Below are positions 46,011 to 53,920 of a stretch of DNA of 64,000 nucleotides, piece after piece. A model generated the notes under the pieces. That model did no database searches and was not told where the DNA came from. It saw only the letters and a program-made list of their open reading frames with translations. Position 1 is the first letter of the stretch, and each line of letters opens with the position of its first letter. Made by a program: the position numbers and the translations under genes. Origin of the DNA: Bombella intestini (GTDB lineage: Bacteria; Pseudomonadota; Alphaproteobacteria; Acetobacterales; Acetobacteraceae); assembly GCF_002003665.1 (NCBI RefSeq), contig NZ_JATM01000004.1:62001-126000 (forward strand). Reading direction: 5' to 3'.

Positions 46011-46405
46011 TTACCCACTTACCTTCTGGGGAATTTTCTCACCCATATTGTCAGCTTCAACAGGTGTCCCATTTTTCATTACCACCCGTTTTTTCGCCCC
46101 GAAACGCACTTCCTGCAAAGTCATTCGGACGACCAGAAGATCGCACCCTGATTGAGATGTGCGGTCGAACTCATAGCCGGAAAGGGTAACTGCGCTGGAT
46201 TTATAACCCGGCATCCTTAATATGAGGCTATTAGCCTCTCTACGTTGCTGTTCCAGCTTTTTGAGTACTTTTCTCTGGTCCCCAGCCGTTCCGAGGGAAT
46301 CTTTCATAAAAACTGCCGTTACCCCCCATTTCTGGGGAGCAATGATCTTATTATAGGGCATGAACCCACCGTCCTCTAGCGGGGCTTGTGCCACTAACTC
46401 CACTG
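46011..46405 (-). pseudogene. Dit-like phage tail/baseplate protein, C-terminal fragment
   Basis: About 130 residues (PYNKIIAPQKWGVTAVF, LKKLEQQRREANSLILRMPG, SGCDLLVVRMTLQEVRFGAK), resembling the end of a Dit-like phage tail protein. There is no proper start: the frame begins at the junction with the second RDD copy, so the N-terminus has been lost. Family assignment rests on pattern memory and on the neighbouring plug-like fragment in the same orientation; confidence is moderate. Confidence 0.5.
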
Positions 46406-46632
46406 GCAGAAATCATCCACTACATACGGTACAGACGCACCGGTACAACGTTCTAGGATCAGGAAGTGGGCACGATGGTTCTAGCTCCTAAGGGGAGCCC
46501 GCCCCGCACGGTCATCGTAGCTATTATATGGTTTTTCGCCTCAATCCCTCTCTCCATGTTGGAGGACAGGCTCTTCCAACATTTCCTGGCCGATACCAAC
46601 ACACCCCCCCCGGCCATTAGCAAAGAAATAAC
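46406..46632 (+). pseudogene. Second, truncated copy of the RDD gene 3' end (interrupted)
   Basis: The segment matches the last roughly 220 bases of the intact RDD gene. An early G-to-A change makes a TAG (TTCTAGGATCAG) where the intact gene reads TTCTGGGATCAG. It lacks the N-terminal two thirds. At GAAATAAC it is split by the 46633-49756 element and continues after it (CCCCAAGTAACGG), so the original end can be rebuilt by removing the element and one 8-bp duplicate. Confidence 0.88.
46625..46632. repeat. Target site duplication, left copy
   Basis: GAAATAAC directly precedes the left inverted repeat. The identical octamer follows the right one at 49757-49764. Confidence 0.9.
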
Positions 46633-46655
46633 GGGTATCCGGAACAATTGGTTGA
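46633..46655 (+). repeat. Left terminal inverted repeat
   Basis: Starts GGGTATCCGGAACAATTGG. It pairs with 49734-49756 with three mismatches. Confidence 0.88.
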
Positions 46656-46891
46656 TATCTCCCATTTGCGGCACTGGCCCCGCCACGTTCTGGGTTAACT
46701 AGTTGTCAGGATCTTTTTGTATCGCTATTAGAAGATTGACTGGCTCAGTCCTTACAAGGGAAGCTGGCAATAAAGTCCTACTTTTTTCCTGGCCTGGATA
46801 CAGCGCCTTTAAAGGCTGCTGCCGACCAGATCGGGATTCTGAAAGTTGGATTAACGCCGGCCAGCCCAAGGAAAATTAATGCAGATCAGTA

Positions 46892-47785
46892 TCATTTACT
46901 TCTATTTCCAAATGTCGCTACAGAGAAATCTAGGAAACTGCGTAGTTTAGGAGTCATCCGGCGGTCTGGAGTATATAAAATATGCAAAGGTGACGCAGGT
47001 ACAGCATATTGACTAAGTAGTCTCACAAGAGACCCATTTCGCAGTGCATCCCCGACCAATTCTAGTGGCTGCAGAATTACACCTAGCCCAGCTATGGCGG
47101 CCGCGAGTAACGGGTAACCCTGATTAATCGTCAATCTGCTTTTAATTGGTACATCTATTCGTCCTTCAGGACCGTCAAAACTCCAGCTCGAGCGACCATC
47201 GGAATAGCCAAAGCCGAGGCATTCATGTTGCTGGAGGTCCCATGGTGTTTTGATGGGGAGCCTCCGCTCCAGATAAAACGGAGCGGCACACAAAACCAGC
47301 TGATAGGGCATGAGCGGAATTGCCTTGAGGCCGCTGTCTTGCAGCACACCGATCCGAAAAACGGCATCGTAACCGTCATCAACCACATCGACCAGTTCGT
47401 TCGATAGTGTCAGGTCCAGTGACACCTGGGGGTACTTGACCATGTACTCAAGAAGACGTGGGGACAGGGCATGCATGCCAAAGGTGACGGGGGCGTTGAT
47501 GCGCAAGCGACCGCTGGGTACGCCACGGGCCTCAGCAGCTAAGCTCTCTACAGCGTACATGTCTGCCAGGATCATCTTCGCGCGTTGGTAAAATGTCCGG
47601 CCGAAATCAGTGAGGCTCTGCCGACGTGTCGTTCGATTCAGCAGAGAGACTCCCAGATGCTGCTCAAGCATTTTTACCTGTTTGCCAACCAGTTGGGGAG
47701 ACATGTTGAGGTCGTCAGCAGCGGCACTAAACGAGCCCAGCTCCACTGCTTTGACGAACGTAGCCATCTGAGACAAACGATCCAT
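46892..47785 (-). CDS. LysR-family transcriptional regulator (passenger)
   Basis: 297 residues from ATG 47785 (MDRLSQMATFVKAVELGSFSAAADDLNMSPQLVGKQVKMLEQHLGVSLLNRTTRRQSLTDFG), the usual LysR beginning. In-frame ATGs at 47797 and 47833 would only add a leader, and no clear ribosome site decides. The effector domain follows normally (FGMHALSPRLLEYMVKYPQVSLDLTLSN and so on). It is divergent from the oxidoreductase, the classic LysR/target layout, and probably activates it in response to an unknown inducer. Codon use is less C-ending than in the host genes around it, which fits arrival on the element. Confidence 0.9.
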   Translation of the reverse strand: MDRLSQMATFVKAVELGSFSAAADDLNMSPQLVGKQVKMLEQHLGVSLLNRTTRRQSLTDFGRTFYQRAKMILADMYAVESLAAEARGVPSGRLRINAPVTFGMHALSPRLLEYMVKYPQVSLDLTLSNELVDVVDDGYDAVFRIGVLQDSGLKAIPLMPYQLVLCAAPFYLERRLPIKTPWDLQQHECLGFGYSDGRSSWSFDGPEGRIDVPIKSRLTINQGYPLLAAAIAGLGVILQPLELVGDALRNGSLVRLLSQYAVPASPLHILYTPDRRMTPKLRSFLDFSVATFGNRSK

Positions 47786-47968
47786 TATAAACTTCATGTT
47801 TCTAATCTTGAGCCGACATAGGCCTTTATCCATTAGCTAGCAACACCTAAATTGTCGATCACGCCTTGAGAGCATAACGGATCAGCGACGAAGAAATGAG
47901 AAGTATTCCCATTAATTTGTCCAGTATGCCCTAAGTACCTGACCCTAACGACGAAAGAGGTAACCACT

Positions 47969-48958
47969 ATGGCACGAATTGTAAGAATCCATGAATACGG
48001 TGACGCTAGCGTCCTCAAGTTGGAGGAATTGGACGTACATGCACCGGCAGCAGACGAGATACAAATTGGCGTTAAAGCCATTGGCTTGAACCGCGCCGAA
48101 GTGATGTTTCGTAATCATGCTTACCTGCAAGAGGCCGACTTTCCCAGTCGCCTTGGCTACGAGGCCGCAGGCCTTGTAACGGCTGTTGGTAGCGAGGTAA
48201 CGGATATCAAGGAGGGAGATTCCGTCGCCTTGATTCCCCCACTGGATATTGCCCGTTGGGGTACATACGGAGAATTGGCCAATGTGCCGGCTCACCTTGT
48301 GGTCAAGAACCCAGCGAACCTGTCCTTCGAAGAGGCCGCTGCATCTTGGATGCAGTACGTTACGGCCTGGGGCGCCCTTATTGAGCAGGCTAAACTGCAG
48401 GAAGGCGACTTTGTTCTAGTCACTGCCGCTTCCAGTAGTGTCGGCTTGGCTGCCTTCCAGATAGCTCGCATGGTCGGCGCTACACCAATAGCGATTACGC
48501 GTACCCGTGCAAAGAAGCAAGCACTTCTGGATGCTGGAGCCGCTCACGTCATCGTTAGCGATGAAGAAGATATCGTCGAGCGAGTCATGGCGTTGACTAA
48601 CGGTCAAGGTGCCCGCGTAGTGTTCGATCCTGTTGGAGGCCCATCTTTCGAGCCGCTCACACAGAGCATGGCCCGAGGCGGTATTCTTCTGCAGTATGGC
48701 GCACTAAGCACAGAGCCAACCCCGTTCCCACTGTTTACCGTTCTGGGGAAGAGCCTGACTCTCAAGGGCTACCTTTACGCAGAAATCGTTTCTGACCTTG
48801 CAGCTCTCGCGCGAGCCAAATCATTTATTCTAGAGGGTTTGGAATCTGGAGGTCTCCGCCCACTCATAGCAAAAACCTTTGCGCTAGACGACATTCAGGA
48901 AGCCCATAAGTTTCTGGAAGCTAATCAGCAGATCGGAAAGATTGTAGTTACGGTCTGA
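47969..48958 (+). CDS. MDR-family NADPH:quinone reductase-like oxidoreductase (passenger)
   Basis: 329 residues of the zinc-free medium-chain dehydrogenase/reductase group. The N-terminal GroES-like domain includes GLNRAEVMFRNHAY and FPSRLGYEAAGLVTAVGSEV; the NADPH fold has VLVTAASSSVGLAAFQIARMVGATPIAITRT. No zinc-ligand cysteines are seen. Such enzymes reduce quinones or activated enones and often give stress tolerance. AGAGG lies 8 bases before ATG 47969. The promoter region (47786-47968) is shared with the divergent LysR gene. It is carried inside the ISL3-like element, so it is a cargo gene. Confidence 0.9.
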   Translation: MARIVRIHEYGDASVLKLEELDVHAPAADEIQIGVKAIGLNRAEVMFRNHAYLQEADFPSRLGYEAAGLVTAVGSEVTDIKEGDSVALIPPLDIARWGTYGELANVPAHLVVKNPANLSFEEAAASWMQYVTAWGALIEQAKLQEGDFVLVTAASSSVGLAAFQIARMVGATPIAITRTRAKKQALLDAGAAHVIVSDEEDIVERVMALTNGQGARVVFDPVGGPSFEPLTQSMARGGILLQYGALSTEPTPFPLFTVLGKSLTLKGYLYAEIVSDLAALARAKSFILEGLESGGLRPLIAKTFALDDIQEAHKFLEANQQIGKIVVTV

Positions 48959-49024
48959 TCATTAAAAAAGTGAGGCTGGCATCAGCTCCTCGCGAATAAA
49001 TTCAGCTTTATAGGCGAGGGCTGC

Positions 49025-49708
49025 GTGACCAGCCTACCCAACAACATCCTTCACCTACCGGAGTACCACCTCCTGGACTCCAAGGAAGAGGAGCACGACT
49101 TCCACTTCCAGCTAGAAGCTCCCACCCCCGTCGCCTGCGAGGAGTGCGGAGTTGAGGGTGAGTTCGTCCGGTTCGGCAAGAAGCAAAGCACCTACCGCGA
49201 CCTGCCGATGTACGGTAAGCGGGTCACCCTGTGGATGATCCGCCGCCGCTATATCTGCCGTGCCTGCGACAAGACCTTCCGGCCTCGCCTGCCCGAGATC
49301 GTGGACGGTTACCGCATGCCTCGCCGGCTTCACACTCATGTCGAGAAGGCGCTGGCCCAATGGATTAACGACATCCCGCGGGGGCAGAAGGAGGTCTGGA
49401 AGGATCTCGTCAAGGCTGTCAGCAACTGGCGAGAGGAGATACTGACCTACTTCGAGACCGAAATCCCGATCACCAACGCCCTCACGGAGTCGATCAACCG
49501 ACTGGCCAAGGACAAGAACCGCGATGGCCGGGGCTATTCGTTCGAGGTGATACGCGCTCGGATGCTCTACACAACCAAGCAAAAAAAGAAGCCGCCGCAG
49601 ACCAAGGAATCCCCATTTCTGGGCAGGGCCACCATGACCTAAAGCAAGACCCTACCCCCGGTCGAGAAGAACTACGGCGTCGATCTATCAACCTTCTGGG
49701 AAGAATAA
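49025..49708 (+). pseudogene. ISL3-family transposase, internally deleted
   Basis: The open frame from GTG 49025 to 49642 (205 residues) keeps the N-terminal zinc-ribbon (CEECGVEGEF...YICRACDKTFRPRLPEI). It then jumps to the C-terminal catalytic end (ITNALTESINRLAKDKNRDGRGYSFEVIRARMLY). Full-length ISL3 transposases have roughly 400 residues, so the helix-turn-helix and the two catalytic Asp regions are missing. A further short C-terminal stretch (VEKNYGVDLSTFWEE, stop at 49708) is readable in another frame, which points to a frameshift as well. It is not expected to be active. Confidence 0.85.
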
Positions 49709-49733
49709 GGTTTTGGTGGATCAGAAGAGAACG

Positions 49734-49756
49734 TCAACCACTTAATCCGGATACCC
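49734..49756 (-). repeat. Right terminal inverted repeat
   Basis: Reads GGGTATCCGGATTAAGTGG on the minus strand. It mirrors the left end. Confidence 0.88.
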
Positions 49757-49764
49757 GAAATAAC
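49757..49764. repeat. Target site duplication, right copy
   Basis: GAAATAAC, identical to 46625-46632. Confidence 0.9.
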
Positions 49765-49886
49765 CCCAAGTAACGGTTACATCCCACCCTAATGCGGAGG
49801 TAAATTTTTCTCTACTACCGTAAAACAGACATAAAAAAAGGGGGCCAAAGCCCCCTTTTCCTACAAAACACCATGAGACAGATGCG
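49765..49886. repeat. Direct repeat copy 2, distal part
   Basis: Continuation of the second RDD 3' end and its terminator after the element, colinear with about 44885-45011 and ending at the same CAGATGCG. Confidence 0.85.
49838..49859. terminator. Bidirectional terminator (duplicate)
   Basis: A perfect GGGGGC/GCCCCC stem with loop CAAA is flanked by A and T runs. It ends the leftward beta-propeller operon. Confidence 0.82.
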
Positions 49887-49904
49887 ATCTCCTAACCAGA
49901 GAAT

Positions 49905-51185
49905 TTAGCGCATAATGCCCGTATGGCCGATGCTGTACCGGCCCGGCTGAGGCCAGACGGTCAGGCCATGAGGCTCAGCACCAACGGGGATAATCTTCAT
50001 AGCCCCGGTCTGGGTATCAATGGCATAAACGACATCATCAAACCGGCCAGAGAGCCAGAGCATTTTGCCGTCTGCACTGACATTCCCCATGTCCGGACTG
50101 CCACCACCGGGAATGGGCCATGTCTTCAGCACCTTGTCCGTTGCCACATCCACAACGGAAACACTGCCCTTGCTGTGGCGAGGACCATGCACCATGTGGG
50201 ACCCACGGTTAGCCACATAAATCAGCTTGGCATCACGGCTCGGATACAGGCCATGTGTCCCCAGCCCTGTGGGAATGAAGCCCGTCTCCTTGAAGCTATC
50301 ACCATCAATGATGAACACGCCATCGGCATGCATGTCAGCTACATAGAATTTGTGGCCGTCTGGTGCTGCTAGAACGTCCTGCGGCATCCCCCCTTTAGAG
50401 AGTTTCAACATCCCCAGCAGCGTGCGGTTGACCGTATCCACCTTGGCCAGATACCGTCCGAACTCGCATGTAAAGATCGCATAGCGTCCATCCGCAGAGA
50501 AGGCAGCGTGGTTGATTCCCTCGCACAGGGGTGCCTCAACAGAGCCTTTCAACGCCATACTATGCGGGTCCCGGAAGTCCAGACGACGATGAGCTTCCGC
50601 CACAACGATCGCATTCTGCCCATCTGGCGTGAAGTACATGTTGTACGGGTCATCCACGGCAACAGCCTTACCGGGTTTGCCCGTCAGCGGGTCGATCGGT
50701 GTTAGGGAGCCATCCGTGTGACCCTCACTGTTATTCGTCACCCACAGTGTCCGTAAATCCCATGAGGGCACAACATGCTGAGGAGACCGCCCCACCGGGA
50801 ACATATCCACAACCTTGTAGGTTTTAGGGTCGATCACGGATACACTGTTGCCACGCAGATTAGGCACATAGACACGCTCCAGATCATGCGCCACAACGGG
50901 AGAGAGCTTATCTGGGCCACTTGCCTCGCTATAGATATTATGAATATCCGGCACGGGCGGCATACCCGGAATAGTCTGCACAACCAGTGCCTGCTCCGTC
51001 ACTGTGCCAGAAGCAGATGACGAGACCTTGCCATCTGCGGCGGGGTCACCATCTGGGAACGGCTTTGGGGAATCAGCAACGATCGGTTCATCCTGCGGGT
51101 CAGGATGGTTGGCTGTCTGCTGGGCCTGAGCTGCCCCCGCAGCTAGTAACGCCCCCATCGCCAAAAAAGAAACTTTAAGCCTCAT
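49905..51185 (-). CDS. Secreted YVTN-type beta-propeller protein
   Basis: 426 residues with a signal peptide (MRLKVSFLAMGALLAAGAAQAQ). Repeated blades of the YVTN/lactonase-like type follow: RVYVPNLRGNSVSVIDPKTYKVVDMFPVGRSPQHVV, LWVTNNSEGHTDGSLTPIDPLTG, FYVADMHADGVFIIDGDSF, IYVANRGSHMVHGPRHSKGSVSVVDVATDKVL, LWLSGRFDDVVYAIDTQTGAMKIIPVG. Periplasmic function is unknown; such propellers often bind partners or small molecules. Its ATG overlaps the stop of the creatininase-like gene (ATGA) with AGGAG upstream, so they form a two-gene operon. Confidence 0.87.
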   Translation of the reverse strand: MRLKVSFLAMGALLAAGAAQAQQTANHPDPQDEPIVADSPKPFPDGDPAADGKVSSSASGTVTEQALVVQTIPGMPPVPDIHNIYSEASGPDKLSPVVAHDLERVYVPNLRGNSVSVIDPKTYKVVDMFPVGRSPQHVVPSWDLRTLWVTNNSEGHTDGSLTPIDPLTGKPGKAVAVDDPYNMYFTPDGQNAIVVAEAHRRLDFRDPHSMALKGSVEAPLCEGINHAAFSADGRYAIFTCEFGRYLAKVDTVNRTLLGMLKLSKGGMPQDVLAAPDGHKFYVADMHADGVFIIDGDSFKETGFIPTGLGTHGLYPSRDAKLIYVANRGSHMVHGPRHSKGSVSVVDVATDKVLKTWPIPGGGSPDMGNVSADGKMLWLSGRFDDVVYAIDTQTGAMKIIPVGAEPHGLTVWPQPGRYSIGHTGIMR

Positions 51186-52069
51186 GGGTGTCTCCTGTTG
51201 AAAGACGAAATGGCCTCAGCAGCGGCCTGCACTTGCATGGCTGTGCCGGCCCGGCCAAGTTCAGCCGTTGCCTGCCGCGGGTCACCACCATAGACACCAT
51301 CGGCAGAATCCGGTTTGTCAGCCTGCCTCAGAAGCCCCTCCAACACAAGGGACGGGTCCACAGCGAGCATGAGTGACGTATCGCTTATGTCAGCATGTTT
51401 CCCTAAAGCCACACCATAGCCCCGCTGCCGCAAATAATCCCCATACTTCCCAGCCACGACCTCATAATACGCCCCGACATACAAGGCTCTCGCTGCCCCC
51501 TCCGCAGCCCACCGTTTGTTCAGCTTTTTGGCCAGAGCAGCCAACTGGGTCTGATACCCCCCATGATCCCCCAGCAACACGATGGTCGTGAATCCTTGCG
51601 CCTTCAGGCTTTCTGCGGCCCCTTCCACCAATCCGGCGAACACTGCGGGAGGGATGGAAAGCGTCCCTGCAAAACGCATATGCCCCGTACGGGGATGAGT
51701 TGAGCCTTCCGGCACATAAGCCAATACGGGGGCTACCAGCGTCCGCCCCACCTTACGGGCGATCTCATCCGCTAAAACATAGGCCCGGACATTGTGTTTC
51801 CCCACCGCCATGTAAGGGCCACTCTGCTCCGTACCGCCAACGGGTAGAATGACCGTTCTGGTGCCTGCCTTCATAGCAGCATCTATCTCCGTCCAGCTCT
51901 GGCAGGCCAGTTCCACCTGCCGGGCAGAGGGTGGACAAGCTGGAGCTAGATTCTCTGGCTCTTCCGCTCTGGCAGGGGCAGACAGGCCACACAGACCGAC
52001 CAACAGCAGCCCGCAAAGCCGAGACCAGCCCAACAAGAAACCATCCCCCCTCATAGTTCTGTTGCCCAT
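51182..52069 (-). CDS. Exported creatininase-family protein with altered metal site
   Basis: 295 residues from ATG 52069, chosen for AAGGGGAG 4 bases upstream and a following signal peptide (WSRLCGLLLVGLCGLSAPARA). The fold is recognised from VILPVGGTEQSGPYMAVGKHNVRAYVLADEIARKV, HMRFAGTLSIPPAVF and IVLLGDHGGYQTQL. Compared with creatininase (family pattern GSTEQHGPHLPLGTD), the second metal ligand His is Ser and the Asp is His. The metal site is therefore changed or lost. Export is also unusual, since classic members are cytoplasmic. Creatinine hydrolysis should not be assumed. Co-translated with the beta-propeller protein. Confidence 0.78.
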   Translation of the reverse strand: MGNRTMRGDGFLLGWSRLCGLLLVGLCGLSAPARAEEPENLAPACPPSARQVELACQSWTEIDAAMKAGTRTVILPVGGTEQSGPYMAVGKHNVRAYVLADEIARKVGRTLVAPVLAYVPEGSTHPRTGHMRFAGTLSIPPAVFAGLVEGAAESLKAQGFTTIVLLGDHGGYQTQLAALAKKLNKRWAAEGAARALYVGAYYEVVAGKYGDYLRQRGYGVALGKHADISDTSLMLAVDPSLVLEGLLRQADKPDSADGVYGGDPRQATAELGRAGTAMQVQAAAEAISSFNRRHP

Positions 52070-52199
52070 CCAGCTCCCCTTGTGCATTATCGCCTTTCTA
52101 TGAGGTCTCGATATTCCGGTGATGGTTCCGCTCATGCCCGTGGCTTGAGCAAACCTTATCCGGCATACTGCCCCAGCGTACAACCCACCCAAAACCATC

Positions 52200-52754
52200 A
52201 TGACCGTGCCCCTGCTGAACACCCTGCCCTTCCTGAGCCAGATGAACAATATCGACGACGCTGCCCACATCATCCAGATGGCCTTAACCCCCGTCTTCAT
52301 GCTCTCGGGTATCGGTACGCTGATCAATATCTTCAATACAAGGTTGGCCCGTGTCTCGGACCATCTAGACAATGTCAACCGCCTACTGGCTGCTCCACCT
52401 TCCGAGCAAGACCACCAGTACAGCTATGATACACCACAAAGGCTGAAGACCCGTCAGAAACGTCTGACTCGCCGCATTGTCGTGCTGGACCTTGCCATCA
52501 TCCTCAACGGGCTAGGCGGGGCTATGACCTGCGGTGCCGCCATAGCCCTCTTTGTCGGCTCGCTCGGAGACGCCACAACGTCACTCTGGTTGCTCGCCCT
52601 CTTCGGCACTGCACTGGGCTGCACAGTAGCCGCCCTACTAGCCTTTCTGGCAGATACGCTCCTCAGCTGGCATGGCCTACGGCATGAAGGGCAAGTCTCC
52701 CTGCTTACTGCCCTGCTGCGCTCGAAGGCCAGCCACGCAAAACGGCCTCACTAA
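52200..52754 (+). CDS. DUF2721-family membrane protein
   Basis: 184 residues. One hydrophobic segment is near the N-terminus (IIQMALTPVFMLSGIGTLINIFNTRLARVSDHLDNVNRLL, the DUF2721 signature region). Two more lie in the C-terminal half (LDLAIILNGLGGAMTCGAAIALFVG and LWLLALFGTALGCTVAALLAFLADTLL). The function of the family is unknown. It is divergent from the creatininase-like gene. Its last 50 bases overlap the end of pstS on the opposite strand. Confidence 0.82.
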   Translation: MTVPLLNTLPFLSQMNNIDDAAHIIQMALTPVFMLSGIGTLINIFNTRLARVSDHLDNVNRLLAAPPSEQDHQYSYDTPQRLKTRQKRLTRRIVVLDLAIILNGLGGAMTCGAAIALFVGSLGDATTSLWLLALFGTALGCTVAALLAFLADTLLSWHGLRHEGQVSLLTALLRSKASHAKRPH

Positions 52755-53763
52755 CGGACGCAGGCAGCCCCACATAGCCAAGCCGGGCATTAATCTCCGC
52801 CCCGTGAGTAAACCCCCAGCTAAAGAACCGCTTCACACCCTGCCCCTCAGGCCGGTTGACGGCATCTTCAGGCACCAGAGCGTAAGTAGCAGACACAATA
52901 GGCCAACTCGTTGCACCGGGCTGGTCCAACAGACTAACAGCGAAGTGGTCTTCTGCCTTCCACTCCGCCGCTGAAGCTGCTGCAATAAAGCCCTTCAGAG
53001 ATGGCAGTACGAATTGCCCATCGTGATTCTTCATTTGGACAATGCCCAAGTGATTCTGGGCGGCATAGGCATATTCTACATAGCCGATGCTCCCTTCCGT
53101 CTGCCGGACAAGAGCGGCAATGCCGTCATTCCCTCGGGCACCAGCACCACCGGCCCACTCCACAAGCGTACCTGCACCAATCTTAGCGTCCCACTCCGGG
53201 GATGTTCGGGTGAGGTAGGAAGTAAATACATAGGTCGTCCCGGCACCATCCGCCCGATGCACGGCCACGACCCCCATATCGGGTAGCTTCACCCCGGGAT
53301 TGAGGGCCTGAATACGAGGATCATCCCAATCCGTGATACGCCCATCATACAGGGCTGCCAGTGTCGGACCATCCAACCGCAAAGCGTCTGCCTCGATACC
53401 GGGCAGATTGACCACCAACACCACACCGCTCATGACGGTTGGGAACTGATAAAGGTGCGTTTCCGCCAGACGGGCCGGACTCATAGGCTTATCAGACGCC
53501 CCGAAATCTACTGTTCGGGCCACGACCTGATCCTGCCCTGCGCTGGAACCAACCGTCTGATAATTGACCTGTAGGCCTGCCTGCTCCCCGGCTGGAACGC
53601 TCCAACTCTGATAAACCGGTGCGGCGAAGCTAGAACCCGCCCCTGTTATCTCTACATCCTCTGCGTGGGCCACCCCCATGAGAGCGGATGAAACGGACAG
53701 CACCAGCATGCAAGCCCTGCCGTATTTCCTCCAATGGAGAAGACATTTGTCTATCGGACGCAT
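52705..53763 (-). CDS. pstS: Periplasmic phosphate-binding protein PstS
   Basis: 352 residues from ATG 53763 (GAGGGG 3 bases upstream), with signal peptide LSVSSALMGVAHA. Ligand-binding motifs are typical: ITGAGSSFAAPVYQSW, QTVGSSAGQDQVVARTVDFGASDKPMS, and VAVHRADGAGTTYVFTSYL, with the phosphate-binding Ser, Asp, Arg and Thr. It captures phosphate for the Pst ABC importer. The pstCAB genes are not in the window, so this is a solitary binding protein. Its 3' end overlaps the convergent DUF2721 gene by 50 bases. No convincing Pho box was found upstream. Confidence 0.9.
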   Translation of the reverse strand: MRPIDKCLLHWRKYGRACMLVLSVSSALMGVAHAEDVEITGAGSSFAAPVYQSWSVPAGEQAGLQVNYQTVGSSAGQDQVVARTVDFGASDKPMSPARLAETHLYQFPTVMSGVVLVVNLPGIEADALRLDGPTLAALYDGRITDWDDPRIQALNPGVKLPDMGVVAVHRADGAGTTYVFTSYLTRTSPEWDAKIGAGTLVEWAGGAGARGNDGIAALVRQTEGSIGYVEYAYAAQNHLGIVQMKNHDGQFVLPSLKGFIAAASAAEWKAEDHFAVSLLDQPGATSWPIVSATYALVPEDAVNRPEGQGVKRFFSWGFTHGAEINARLGYVGLPASVSEAVLRGWPSSAAGQ

Positions 53764-53920
53764 AAACCCCTCGGCACACGCAATGATCACCTGTCTGCCG
53801 TTATAGCTGCGCCACCATCCTAGACAATAAAAATATACAAAGACACAAAGAAAAGTCTTTTTCGACACAACAAAATGAGTAAATAGACACATGAAGCCAT
53901 GTGCACTGTAGGAGTTATTC

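Larger units (their letters stand above)
46633..49756. mobile_element. ISL3-like element with passenger genes (3124 bp)
   Basis: Ends are inverted repeats starting GGGTATCCGGA and ending GGTTGA (46633-46655 against 49734-49756, 20 of 23 bases matching). They are flanked by the exact 8-bp target duplication GAAATAAC; ISL3-family elements make 8-bp duplications. Inside, left to right: about 260 bases without a gene, a LysR gene (minus), an MDR oxidoreductase (plus) and a deleted ISL3-type transposase gene (plus). The element split the second RDD copy. With its transposase broken it would need help in trans to move. Confidence 0.88.

Noticed and set aside
46466-46702. 78-residue plus-strand frame in the second RDD copy
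   Set aside because: It is the C-terminal remnant of RDD read into the left end of the transposon; no start signal of its own.
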